Source: Flavobacterium sp. (GTDB taxonomy: Bacteria; Bacteroidota; Bacteroidia; Flavobacteriales; Flavobacteriaceae). From it: a stretch of DNA of 35,733 nt. Position numbers and translations under genes: made by a program. The stretch is from positions 1 through 35,733 of the forward strand of contig JASLED010000072.1 of the NCBI GenBank assembly GCA_030151255.1, read 5' to 3'. The notes beneath the pieces were generated by a model, which had not been told where the DNA came from, made no database searches, and was given only the letters and a program-made list of their open reading frames with translations. Position 1 is the stretch's first letter. Each line of letters opens with the position of its first letter. Positions 25,278 through 34,244 of the stretch are shown here, in pieces.

Positions 25278-26673
25278 ATTTATCTTCCTCCTCTTCAGGT
25301 GTATAATATTCGCTTTTAATTTTAATTTTAATCTTTTCTACTGAGTTTCTGTACATATTTAAAATTACTCCTTCGTAATAATTTAAATCTACTAAATCTC
25401 CTTCTTTTAGTTCTTCACTAGGAGATACTTCTGCAACCAATCCTGCTAAGGTATCATAATGTTCACTTTCATCAAACTTATAAGGCAATAATCTATTGAT
25501 ATCAGAAATATTATAATGTGCATTTACTAAATACTCACCTTCTCCGATAGACATTACAACTGGTTCTTCATTGTCATACTCATCTTGAATTTCTCCTACA
25601 AGCTCTTCAAGAATATCTTCCATTGTAATAATACCAGAAAATTCTCCTACTTCATTCGTTGCAATTGCCATTTGTAAATGTTTTGCCTGAAATTGTTTTA
25701 ATACGTTTTTAATCAAGGCATTTTCAGAAATATAAATTGGCTCTCGCATTAATTCTGCAATTGTTGCACCTTCCTTATCTTGAATCATTGCTTTCATTAA
25801 ATCTTTGGCATAAATTACACCTTTAATGTTATCTAATGACTCATCATAAACGGGATAACGAGAATATCCTTCCGAGATAACAAAATCAATTGCTTCTTTT
25901 ACACTCGTGTTTATTTCAATAGCTGAAACATTTTTTCGAAGTGTTTGAATATTTATTACACGTCTATCGTCAAAATCAAAAACATTTTGCAATAGCAATC
26001 GTTCTGTTTCTTCAATTGCACCACCTACTTGGCTTTCTGTAATAATCATTTTAAGCTCTTCTTCTGTATGAATATCTGAGCCGTGTATTGGTTCAATTCC
26101 AAACATTTTTAGCATTCCGTTTGCTAATCCGTTCATCAACCAAATAATTGGTCTAAAAACAAAATAGAAAATTCTTAATGGAAGTGCTATCGAAAATGTT
26201 GTTTTAGTAGGAAAGTGGATGGCTAAAGATTTTGGTGCCAACTCTCCAAATACAATATGTAAAATAGTAATAATAGCAAATGCTAATGGAAAAGAAACAT
26301 TTTTGGCAATGGTAAGCCATTCTGGACCTGTAAGTCCAACCAATTCAAATGTTTTCATAATTACTGGAGTCAACGAGCTCTCTCCAACCCAACCTAAACC
26401 TAAAGATGCTAGTGTAATTCCTAATTGGGTAGCAGCTAAATACGCATCTAAATTATTTACAATGCCTTTTGCTACGCCAGCTACTTTTGAATTTAATTCT
26501 TGGTGAACTTCAATTTGAGAAGTTCGTACCTTAACTATTGCGAATTCTGCCGCAACAAAGAAGCCGTTTAAAAAAACTAAAAATAGTGTAAGTAATAATT
26601 TACCTACTGAGATGTCTTCAGTAACAACATTAACGCCTGCCAATGTTGTTACGATCTGGGGGTATATTTCCAT
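25276..26673 (-). CDS. CNNM/HlyC-CorC family membrane protein
   Basis: The 465-residue protein has the three expected parts. The DUF21/CNNM transmembrane domain (~20-205) carries the VFLNGFFVAAEFAIVKVR segment, a glycine-rich LGLGWVGES and FGELAPKS. A CBS pair (~220-345) holds the SRYPVYDE motif and the ITMEDILEELVGEI stretch. A C-terminal CorC_HlyC domain (~365-450) completes it. Family members are linked to Mg2+/Co2+ efflux and homeostasis; the 'hemolysin' name is historical. A 70-base leader with two hairpins precedes it. GldE in gliding bacteria belongs to the same superfamily, but its usual neighbour gldD is absent, so I do not use that name. Confidence 0.9.
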   Translation of the reverse strand: MEIYPQIVTTLAGVNVVTEDISVGKLLLTLFLVFLNGFFVAAEFAIVKVRTSQIEVHQELNSKVAGVAKGIVNNLDAYLAATQLGITLASLGLGWVGESSLTPVIMKTFELVGLTGPEWLTIAKNVSFPLAFAIITILHIVFGELAPKSLAIHFPTKTTFSIALPLRIFYFVFRPIIWLMNGLANGMLKMFGIEPIHGSDIHTEEELKMIITESQVGGAIEETERLLLQNVFDFDDRRVINIQTLRKNVSAIEINTSVKEAIDFVISEGYSRYPVYDESLDNIKGVIYAKDLMKAMIQDKEGATIAELMREPIYISENALIKNVLKQFQAKHLQMAIATNEVGEFSGIITMEDILEELVGEIQDEYDNEEPVVMSIGEGEYLVNAHYNISDINRLLPYKFDESEHYDTLAGLVAEVSPSEELKEGDLVDLNYYEGVILNMYRNSVEKIKIKIKSEYYTPEEEEDK

Positions 26674-26687
26674 TTTAAAAATTAATT

Positions 26688-26739
26688 AGATCCTTTCTTC
26701 TATTTTATAAGGATCTTATGACGAAGTTCTAGTTTCATC
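26688..26739 (-). promoter_or_regulatory. Two-hairpin 5' leader of the CNNM gene
   Basis: On the minus strand, transcription predicted from TAATTTTG (26758-26751) would read first a 6-bp hairpin GATGAA/TTCGTC (26739-26734 with 26725-26720, one G-U) and then an 8-bp hairpin AGATCCTT/AAGGATCT (26716-26709 with 26695-26688), ending 14 bases before the ATG. The two are separated by three bases. No known metal riboswitch motif was recognised. Confidence 0.4.
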
Positions 26740-26750
26740 GCCTATTATAC

Positions 26751-26758
26751 CAAAATTA
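26751..26758 (-). promoter_or_regulatory. -7 element of the CNNM gene
   Basis: TAATTTTG on the minus strand, exact consensus, with no -33 TTG at normal distance. The predicted leader is about 70 bases. Confidence 0.35.
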
Positions 26759-26861
26759 ATAATTTATTTGATATAACATATATGTTTATCGTTGTTTTTA
26801 TTGTTATTAACTATTTCTAATAGTTAATAAGGAATTAACTTCATAATTCATTCAGTATCTA

Positions 26862-27344
26862 TTACATTGATGATGCATCAAAATGAAATGGCAATAAATT
26901 AATTAATGAAGAGGAATAACAAACAACTCCTTCTGCTCCCATAAAAAACATTTCTATTGGTTGCTTTTGCTTTGATTCATATTCTAAAATACTTTGTCGG
27001 CATGCTCCACATGGTGGAATTGGATGATTTGTTACCTTTAAATCTGAAGTGGCAGAAATAGCTATTTTTAGAATACGCATATCAGGATATAAAGCTCCTG
27101 CCTGAAAAATAGCTGTTCGTTCAGCGCATAACCCTGATGGAAATGCTGCATTTTCTTGATTAGAACCAAGTACAACTGTACCATCTTCTAGCAATAGCGC
27201 TGCACCAACTCTAAATTTAGAATAAGGTGCATAAGCTTTTTTTCTAATTTCGATGGCTTGTTGCATCAATTTCTTATCCTTGTCTTCTAATTCACTTATT
27301 GAAGCATATTCAATAAAAGAGGTAATTATTTCTACTTTCTTCAT
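26862..27344 (-). CDS. cdd: Cytidine deaminase
   Basis: It is a 160-residue enzyme with the complete zinc site: C73-A-E75 (CAERTA, with the proton-shuttling glutamate) and PPC112GAC115. The substrate-binding YAPYSKFRVGAAL lies at 38-50. It deaminates cytidine and deoxycytidine to the uridine forms in pyrimidine salvage. It is slightly longer than the classic ~130-residue tetrameric form because of an N-terminal extension of about 25 residues. It follows porV on the same strand, separated by a hairpin that may be the porV terminator or a leader element of cdd. Confidence 0.94.
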   Translation of the reverse strand: MKKVEIITSFIEYASISELEDKDKKLMQQAIEIRKKAYAPYSKFRVGAALLLEDGTVVLGSNQENAAFPSGLCAERTAIFQAGALYPDMRILKIAISATSDLKVTNHPIPPCGACRQSILEYESKQKQPIEMFFMGAEGVVCYSSSLINLLPFHFDASSM

Positions 27345-27361
27345 GTTGAAACTATTAGAGA

Positions 27362-27401
27362 TAAAAAATCCAAACTCGTTTTTTTCTCAACGGTTTGGAT
27401 T
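27362..27401 (-). terminator. Terminator hairpin between porV and cdd (minus strand)
   Basis: The stem AATCCAAAC/GTTTGGATT (27367-27375 with 27393-27401) has a 17-base loop and, on the minus strand, ends in a T-run. It most simply ends the porU-porV transcript, but a -7 element (27415-27408) lies upstream of it. Confidence 0.65.
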
Positions 27402-27407
27402 ATTTTA

Positions 27408-27415
27408 CAAATGTA
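27408..27415 (-). promoter_or_regulatory. -7 element between porV and its terminator
   Basis: TACATTTG on the minus strand matches the consensus exactly. A transcript starting about 7 bases on would begin at the first base of the terminator hairpin and then enter cdd. Confidence 0.3.
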
Positions 27416-27424
27416 CTATTTTTT

Positions 27425-28567
27425 TTAACTTTTACTATACTTCTTTCTTCCTAAATCAAAAGTAAGAGAAAAACGCAATGTGTTTTCTAGAGGATTATTA
27501 ATTTTAGAAGTTGAGAACAAGTAAGATAAATCTACTGTAATCATGCTATACTTAAATCCTGCTCCAATGGTTGCATACTGTCTTGCTCCTTTATATTTAC
27601 TTTCATGGAAATATCCAGTACGAAAAGCAAAGGCATTATCATACCAATATTCCGCTCCTACTGACCATGCAATTTCTTTCATTTCTTCGCTAAATCCGCC
27701 TGGAGCATCTCCAAATGATTTAAATACACCTTTAAACCAACCAATGTCATTGTATTTTCTCATCTCCTCAGCATCTTTCATATTTTCTGGTGGAGTTGGA
27801 ACTAATAATTTATTGAATTCTGTTGTAAGAGTAATTGTATTATAATCATCTAAAATAAAATCAAAACCTGCTCCTAATTTTAAATTTGCTGGAATAAAAT
27901 CGCCATATTGTTCATCAGAATATTTAATCTTTGGTCCTAAATTTTGAAAATTAAAACCGAATCTCCAACGCCCGTCAAAATCAGTAAATGACATACGATT
28001 TGATTCATAAAAACCAGCAATATCTACTGCAAAAGTAGATGCACTTGAAGCATCATCACCGCCCATTTCTGGGTATTTTAAACTAGAATTGATAAAACGC
28101 CCTGTAACAGACATTGCATAATTATCACTCATTTTTAATGCATATGATCCGTCAATTGAAAACTCATTTGGCTTTCTGGTTGTTCCCATACTATTGTAAT
28201 CATCTCTGAAAGTTACTTCTCCCATACCGAAATATCTAAAACCAACAGCAAAAGAACTCCTTTCATTAAAACGATTGTAGTAATTTAATTGCCCTAAAGA
28301 CATGTCGCTAGTAATTTTTGACATGTATGGCGTATAGCTCAAAGCTAAACCTTGATCTTTATCAGCAAATGCGTATTTAGCAGCATTATATTGTTGTGAA
28401 AAAGCATCCGAAGAGGTTGCTACTCCCATATCTCCCATTCCTGCCGATCTTGCATCCGCAGCTATAGTTAAGAACGGTACACCTGTAGTAATAGGATGAA
28501 TTTGAGTTTGAGCATACATACCTGTACCTCCAATCATTGCTAAAACTAATGCAGTTACATTTCTCAT
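27425..28567 (-). CDS. porV: Type IX secretion outer-membrane shuttle protein PorV
   Basis: The 380-residue precursor has a signal peptide (1-19, ending MYA-Q) and a FadL/PorV-like 14-strand barrel. The N-terminal PorV signature GVPFLTIAADARSAGMGDMG (~29-48) and QYNAAKYAF are clear. Alternating aromatic/hydrophobic strands run to the C-terminus, which ends in a charged RKKYSKS tail. PorV carries CTD-bearing cargo from the translocon to the PorU sortase on the cell surface. It is encoded 38 bases after porU, in the same operon order as in Flavobacterium johnsoniae. Confidence 0.94.
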   Translation of the reverse strand: MRNVTALVLAMIGGTGMYAQTQIHPITTGVPFLTIAADARSAGMGDMGVATSSDAFSQQYNAAKYAFADKDQGLALSYTPYMSKITSDMSLGQLNYYNRFNERSSFAVGFRYFGMGEVTFRDDYNSMGTTRKPNEFSIDGSYALKMSDNYAMSVTGRFINSSLKYPEMGGDDASSASTFAVDIAGFYESNRMSFTDFDGRWRFGFNFQNLGPKIKYSDEQYGDFIPANLKLGAGFDFILDDYNTITLTTEFNKLLVPTPPENMKDAEEMRKYNDIGWFKGVFKSFGDAPGGFSEEMKEIAWSVGAEYWYDNAFAFRTGYFHESKYKGARQYATIGAGFKYSMITVDLSYLFSTSKINNPLENTLRFSLTFDLGRKKYSKS

Positions 28568-28605
28568 TAAATTTGTAATTAAAATTGTTTTTATTTAACA
28601 GCTTT

Positions 28606-31600
28606 CTAAAGTATAACTAATTTTTCTATTTTATCACTTTTTTTTCCAGACACTGAAGATTTAACTTGTAATCGATAAATATACACTCCTTTTGCCAATT
28701 TATCGCCAAAATCATCGCGTCCGTCCCATTGAATTGTTCTACATAGATTTCCTTCTGTTATAATTTGTTGATTAATTGTTTTAACAATACGCCCTGTAAT
28801 TGTCATTATCTGCACTTGTACATCTAATGGTTCTAACGGACGATTGTGTGTAAACCAAAACTCGGTATAATTTACAAACGGATTAGGATAGTTTAATACC
28901 TTTTCAATCTTTAAATCCGCATCTTCTTGTACCAAGAAGTGAATTTCTGAGGTTGTCAAATTATTGTAAACATCCCAAACCTTGAATTGTATTGTGTGCA
29001 TACCTGGTGCTAATTCATTTAGCGGATAAGTTATTTTTCCTTTTCTAAAACTATCAATATCCGTTTCATAATAATCATTTAAAACAATGCTTTGATCATT
29101 TTTATCATCAAGTATCATTACAATATCGTGCCCAATTCCGCTGGCTGTATTTATACCGCTTTCATCTTCAACAAACGCCATAAAAACAGGTTTATTGTTT
29201 GTAACTCCTCCTGAAACAAAAGATTCGTTATTCATATACAATTTTACAAGCGGTGGATTTACGTCTTTTGGTGCATTTTCATTAAAGCCTCCTATAATTA
29301 TATCTGTATTACTTCCGGTAAATTCTTTTTTATCGTTTGCAGAATACAAACTTACTTTTCCGTTTGCTTCATTCAATCGAATATCTTTAGGCATAATAAA
29401 ATCAAACGAAAACAAACCATCTTGCACACTAGCATTTCCTCTAAATACTACTTCGCCAAGCACTTTAAAATCCATAATCATCAATTCGCCATTGCTTGTA
29501 ATATTATCATTACCCAATGTTTTTTTGTCTATAAACTTATCAAATACTTCGATTGCCAAGTTGCCCGAAAAACTTTCAATTACTTGATTACTTTCATCTT
29601 GGATTTCTCCGTTAAACTTTACGTAATCTAAGGCTTTAATTGGCGCTATATCAATTGCTATATCTTCGTTATTTTTCTTTGTTAAAACTATTTTCAACTG
29701 TGGCAAGGCTAATTTCAAGGCTGGATCACCAATAAAAGAAACCACATTTTTATCTCTATTTACTGATTGATTTTTTGCTTCACGAAGTGCATCAGCCACA
29801 GAATAATGTTCGGGCTGATTGAATAAAATTTCTGCAAAATTCTTATTTAATAATCTACCGCTCTCAATTCCTATTTCGCGTGTGGTTCCAACCAAGGCAA
29901 TAGCTCCACCAATGGAATTTGTATACAAAGCTTCGCCGCCACTTAAATAATTAGGATCGTCAAATCGGCTAAATTCACAAGTGATGATAGAAAATACACT
30001 AAGCATGTTTTCGTTTTTCACATTTTTTGCATCTTCAATAGTAAAAACTCGTTCTTGTGTTAGTGCATCGCCGCCGCCGTGACCTAAATAATTGATAAAT
30101 AAAGCTCCTTTATTTATTGATTCAATAAATTCTTTTCGCACTTGCGGGTATCTTTTTCCTCCTGCAGATGTTTCTTTTACATAAGCGTCTAAATAAATTT
30201 TCTTGCTGTTTAAGAATGGATTTTTTGTTGTAATGTGATTCATTATTTCATCAGAATCCTCTTGTAATACAAAATCGGATGCCTTTTCTACATCATCTGC
30301 CAAACCAACAATATTATTTTTCCATCTGCCTCTCGATTGACTTCCATAATAATTTATCACACGATCTACAGCTCTATTAGCTTCATCAATATTTTTTACC
30401 AACATACGGCCTACTGTTACATCGATTCCGAATGGCAATTGCGTCATATCTCCTTCGCCTTCATCCATTAATCCATAAAAATCATCAGACATAAAAGTAG
30501 TATACATCGAAAAATTTGAACTGCTATTCTGTGCTTTTTTTACATTACTCATACCATAATATAAAGGAACGATATTGGCATTATTGTTTATTCTATTTTT
30601 ATAATCGTATGAACCCGAACCAAAAATATTGATGTATTTTAAAGGCTGGCCTTTTTGCAAAGAAACATTATAAACATAACGAACAAAATTGCGGACCGCT
30701 ACTAAGTCTTGTTGTCCGTTGGAAAATTCATTGTAGATATCTTCAACACTAACTACAAAAGTTTTCAAACCTTGTTGTTGATGAAACTGTGCTAATTTAT
30801 TTGCTACAGATTTAAAAGCATTATTGGTAATTAGCAAATAATCTATCCCTGCTTTTGCATTAACTTCGGCTTTTAGATCCTGATTTCTAATTTTATTATT
30901 TTCGGCAAAACTTGGCACAAAATAATCAGAAGAAATATCCATTACAAATTTGGCTTCGTTTTTTCCAACTGTTTTAAAACTGAAATTTGCAGCTTGATTT
31001 ACCTCAAAAAAAGTAATCGAATTCATGTTTGAAACATCCCATATTTTACTAATATTATTTGTTTCGTTCACATTCCACTGTACAATGCCCGATGCATTGG
31101 TAACTTCTTTATTGGAAAACAGATATTGTTTATTTCCACCAATTAAATTTCCTACATAGGCAATTTCTATATAATCCAAATATCCAACCGAAGTTGGTAC
31201 ACCTCCATTTTGATAATTCAACGAAACTTGCACGTTTGAAGAACCTAAATATTCTGAAGAACCAAAAAAGGTTTCGTAAGCCTTAGTTGTTGCATTTCGA
31301 ACAGGAAAAAAAGATACTCCTCCTATATTTCTTTGGTTTACACTAAAATAAAAACCAGCATTACCAAAAGAACTCGAGGCAGTATTTATACCGATAGTAA
31401 CAGGAAAGCTTGTATTAAAATGCATTAAATTAAATGAAAAACTACGCTCATTTACAATTCCAAACTCTTCTCCAAACCATTTTCTACCAACTTTTGCAAT
31501 ATTTGTAAGGTCTTTTTCATGAAAAACTAATCCATCAAATGTAGAAATTGTTGTAGATGCAATGCCTTGAGGTTGAACAGAAGGTTGAATTCTCAATCCG

Positions 31601-32448
31601 TTTTGATTGCCATAAGTAAGATAATAAATAGCTTTATCTGTAAATAAATTATTAAAGGTTAAACTTTCACTGTTCCACTGATCTGTACCTTGTCCATAAA
31701 ACAAAATATAATCATTAGTATCAAAATGTCCATCTTGTTCACCAAAAACATAAATACTATTTTCGATAGGATCTGTCATAAAATCAACAGAATTAATGAT
31801 CGATAACATGGCTCCTCCCTGTCCGAAAATCTGTATTGTACGCGGATCTACATTATCAGGAACACCTAGTTTTTGTAAAAATTCTTTATCTATTTTATAA
31901 ATTCCGGATCTATCGATAGCAAACTGAAACCAATTTCCTGTTCTTAATACTGAGCTAGAAATCGAAACATTATTTATATTGTTATTAAGTATTGTATTTG
32001 TTATTGAAATATCATTATTATCGAATTCAAATTCAATACTTTTTACCTTTTTCACCCTATTATTTTGTAAAATAACTGGAGTAAAGTTCAGATAAGTTTG
32101 TTGTATTCCATTTGTTTTCACATCACTAATTTTCAATTCTATTTCGTTTGATAAACTATTTTTCAGTGCATCATCGATAAAAAAGTCACCTAAATCGTCG
32201 TAAGACACTTGTTTTATTTTTGCATTTTTAACAAAAAAACCAAATTCTGATTCAATCTTATAAATGTAATTTAACTTTTTATTAACATTTACAAATGTTA
32301 AATTTTTATCTATTTCTACCGGGTCAAAATCCCCCAAAGTCAAGCACTGTTTCAGTCTATCATTGTTCCAATCTAAACTAATTTTTTTTGTCTGCGAAAA
32401 AACAGCAAAGCAAGTAAAAATCAGTAGTGTAATAATAATTTTTTTCAT
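28606..32448 (-). CDS. porU: Type IX secretion sortase PorU
   Basis: The 1280-residue protein has a signal peptide (1-19, VFSQ). A long beta-rich N-terminal region precedes a gingipain-type (C25) cysteine protease domain (~540-925), with catalytic histidine H790 in NYLGHGGGDAL and cysteine C824 in IITCEFSRFDDP. The C-terminal ~95 residues form a type-A-like CTD (LNYPNPFVNYTEFWF, then GVYIYRLQV). PorU removes the CTD from cargo and attaches the protein to the surface. The ATG at 32448 is preferred over a longer frame opening at 32508, because the signal peptide begins there and the promoter lies at 32481-32508. First gene of the porU-porV operon, divergent from gldJ. Confidence 0.95.
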   Translation of the reverse strand: MKKIIITLLIFTCFAVFSQTKKISLDWNNDRLKQCLTLGDFDPVEIDKNLTFVNVNKKLNYIYKIESEFGFFVKNAKIKQVSYDDLGDFFIDDALKNSLSNEIELKISDVKTNGIQQTYLNFTPVILQNNRVKKVKSIEFEFDNNDISITNTILNNNINNVSISSSVLRTGNWFQFAIDRSGIYKIDKEFLQKLGVPDNVDPRTIQIFGQGGAMLSIINSVDFMTDPIENSIYVFGEQDGHFDTNDYILFYGQGTDQWNSESLTFNNLFTDKAIYYLTYGNQNGLRIQPSVQPQGIASTTISTFDGLVFHEKDLTNIAKVGRKWFGEEFGIVNERSFSFNLMHFNTSFPVTIGINTASSSFGNAGFYFSVNQRNIGGVSFFPVRNATTKAYETFFGSSEYLGSSNVQVSLNYQNGGVPTSVGYLDYIEIAYVGNLIGGNKQYLFSNKEVTNASGIVQWNVNETNNISKIWDVSNMNSITFFEVNQAANFSFKTVGKNEAKFVMDISSDYFVPSFAENNKIRNQDLKAEVNAKAGIDYLLITNNAFKSVANKLAQFHQQQGLKTFVVSVEDIYNEFSNGQQDLVAVRNFVRYVYNVSLQKGQPLKYINIFGSGSYDYKNRINNNANIVPLYYGMSNVKKAQNSSSNFSMYTTFMSDDFYGLMDEGEGDMTQLPFGIDVTVGRMLVKNIDEANRAVDRVINYYGSQSRGRWKNNIVGLADDVEKASDFVLQEDSDEIMNHITTKNPFLNSKKIYLDAYVKETSAGGKRYPQVRKEFIESINKGALFINYLGHGGGDALTQERVFTIEDAKNVKNENMLSVFSIITCEFSRFDDPNYLSGGEALYTNSIGGAIALVGTTREIGIESGRLLNKNFAEILFNQPEHYSVADALREAKNQSVNRDKNVVSFIGDPALKLALPQLKIVLTKKNNEDIAIDIAPIKALDYVKFNGEIQDESNQVIESFSGNLAIEVFDKFIDKKTLGNDNITSNGELMIMDFKVLGEVVFRGNASVQDGLFSFDFIMPKDIRLNEANGKVSLYSANDKKEFTGSNTDIIIGGFNENAPKDVNPPLVKLYMNNESFVSGGVTNNKPVFMAFVEDESGINTASGIGHDIVMILDDKNDQSIVLNDYYETDIDSFRKGKITYPLNELAPGMHTIQFKVWDVYNNLTTSEIHFLVQEDADLKIEKVLNYPNPFVNYTEFWFTHNRPLEPLDVQVQIMTITGRIVKTINQQIITEGNLCRTIQWDGRDDFGDKLAKGVYIYRLQVKSSVSGKKSDKIEKLVIL

Positions 32449-32480
32449 ATATATTTGTTCGCAGAAGAATTTTATGAAGA

Positions 32481-32508
32481 CAAAAATACTTATTTTTATC
32501 TTACACAA
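32481..32508 (-). promoter_or_regulatory. porU: Promoter of the porU-porV operon
   Basis: On the minus strand, TTG (32508-32506), a 17-base spacer and TATTTTTG (32488-32481) match both consensus elements. The predicted leader is about 26 bases. Confidence 0.55.
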
Positions 32509-32653
32509 TACTCTTCAAAAAAATACGTTATTTAGTCGATTGAAAAGTATATCGAAATAAAAATTTAAGTTTTTTTTAAATTATTATCTCATTAGATATT
32601 GCTAATTAATCGTTAATTCATATATTGCGTCAAATTATTTACCCGTTTTTAAC

Positions 32654-34174
32654 ATGAAGATTAATAGACTTATGACTTTACAACTGCTTGCTGGTTTAGT
32701 AGCTTCAGTTGGCTTAACAAGTTGCAGTAACACTAATAATGGAGTTTCTTCTGCAACCGGTTGGAAAATAAATGATAAAAAAGGAGGCTTTCAGTACAAC
32801 ACTAATTTTGAACAGCATACTCCTAAGGGTATGGTATCTATTGAAGGAGGTGCCTTTACAATGGGAAGAGTCCAAGAAGACATTATGGGAGATTGGAACA
32901 ACAACCCTAAACAACAATACGTACAATCATTCTATTTAGATGAGGCGGAAACAACAAACATTATGTATAACGAATATTTATATTGGTTAAAAAGTGTTTT
33001 CCCTCCAACAAACGAAGTATACGCAGAAATCTATAAAAGTGCATTACCTGATACAACTGTATGGAGAAGTGCAACAGGTTTCAATGAAACATTGATATCT
33101 AGTTATTTAAGACATCCTGCTTATGCTAATTATCCTGTTGTAGGTGTTACTTGGTTACAGGCTAACGACTATGCTAAATGGAGAACAGATAGAGTTAATG
33201 AATTAACTCTTGAAAAAGCTGGTTATTTAAAGAAAAATGCTAAAATTGTCGAAGCTTATGCTGACGCTCATTTTAGTACAGAAGCTTACTTAGCTAATCC
33301 TGAGTCGGTATACGGAGGAAACAGTAATATTGTTTATCGTGGTGTAGACAATAAAGCGAAAGATGGAAATAAAAACGTGTATGCTACAATGAACTACGGT
33401 TTATTTACAGCAGAATACAGACTTCCTACTGAAGCAGAATGGGAATATGCAGCTATTGGTATGGCTGGAAATAGAGAATACAACAACTACCAAGGTAGAA
33501 ATACATATACATGGGATCAACCAGCTAAGAAGAGAAATGGTCGTACAAACATCCTAAAATCTCAATATGCTAACTTTAAACAAGGTCGTGGAGATTATGG
33601 AGGAATTGCTGGATGGGCTACAGATAATGCAGATATTACAAATGCTGTAAGATCTTATCCACCAAACAATTTCGGATTACATGACATGGCTGGTAACGTT
33701 GCAGAATGGGTTGCTGATGTTTATGATCCTCAATTAGATCAAATCGAAACAGATTTCAATTTCTTCAAAGGAAATATTTATTACAAAAATCAAATAGGTC
33801 CTGACGGAAAAGTTGCAATTGTAACAGATCAAACTGTTAAATTTGATACTCTATCTACAGGTCGTTTAAGATTAAGAAACTTGCCAGGTCAAGTAGCTCA
33901 ATTAGAATATGATGCTGATACAAACCAAGCTGGTCAATCATTAGTTGATGAAGAATTGCCAATAAACAATTCTAAAAAAGATAAAAAAGGTCCAAAATTA
34001 TACGATGAAAAAAGCCGCGTAATTAAAGGTGGATCTTGGAAAGACAGAGCTTATTGGTTAGATCCTGCAACAAGAAGATTCTATCCAGAAGACAAAGCTA
34101 CGGATTACATCGGATTCCGTTTAGCAATGACGAAAGTTGGTTTAAAAGAAAATGCTCGCAAAACAAAAAATTAA
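32654..34174 (+). CDS. gldJ: Gliding motility / T9SS lipoprotein GldJ
   Basis: It encodes 506 residues. The lipoprotein signal ends at C24 (LTSC). The body is a formylglycine-generating-enzyme (SUMF1) fold: EGGAFTMGR at ~66-74, VVGVTWLQANDYAKW, then YRLPTEAEWEYAA, GLHDMAGNVAEWVADVY, then KGGSWKDRAYWLDP and IGFRLAM at the end. GldJ keeps this fold without the known sulfatase-activating role. It is needed for stable GldK and for gliding and type IX secretion in F. johnsoniae. It lies 205 bases from porU in divergent orientation. The ATG at 32654 gives a standard signal peptide. A terminator separates it from murF. Confidence 0.95.
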   Translation: MKINRLMTLQLLAGLVASVGLTSCSNTNNGVSSATGWKINDKKGGFQYNTNFEQHTPKGMVSIEGGAFTMGRVQEDIMGDWNNNPKQQYVQSFYLDEAETTNIMYNEYLYWLKSVFPPTNEVYAEIYKSALPDTTVWRSATGFNETLISSYLRHPAYANYPVVGVTWLQANDYAKWRTDRVNELTLEKAGYLKKNAKIVEAYADAHFSTEAYLANPESVYGGNSNIVYRGVDNKAKDGNKNVYATMNYGLFTAEYRLPTEAEWEYAAIGMAGNREYNNYQGRNTYTWDQPAKKRNGRTNILKSQYANFKQGRGDYGGIAGWATDNADITNAVRSYPPNNFGLHDMAGNVAEWVADVYDPQLDQIETDFNFFKGNIYYKNQIGPDGKVAIVTDQTVKFDTLSTGRLRLRNLPGQVAQLEYDADTNQAGQSLVDEELPINNSKKDKKGPKLYDEKSRVIKGGSWKDRAYWLDPATRRFYPEDKATDYIGFRLAMTKVGLKENARKTKN

Positions 34175-34199
34175 TTCTATTTTAAAATAGATATTCATA

Positions 34200-34232
34200 G
34201 AAAAGTCCTAATTTCATTAGGACTTTTTTTTT
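34200..34232 (+). terminator. Rho-independent terminator after gldJ
   Basis: Stem AAAGTCCTAA/TTAGGACTTT (34202-34211 with 34217-34226), short loop, then a long T-run that merges into TATTTTTG (34232-34239). Confidence 0.85.
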
Positions 34233-34239
34233 ATTTTTG
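34232..34239 (+). promoter_or_regulatory. murF: -7 element of murF
   Basis: TATTTTTG lies directly after the gldJ terminator's T-run. It ends five bases before the murF ATG, so a transcript from here would be leaderless or nearly so. No -33 TTG is visible in the stem. Confidence 0.35.
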
Positions 34240-34244
34240 ACCTC

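Noticed and set aside
25276..26673. Naming the CNNM protein gldE
   Set aside because: GldE is in the same superfamily, but the expected gldD neighbour is absent and nothing specific to GldE was seen.
26741..26749. TATAAT-like sequence on the minus strand before the CNNM gene
   Set aside because: The E. coli-type -10 hexamer is not the usual housekeeping element in Bacteroidota, and a TAnnTTTG match is present nearby.
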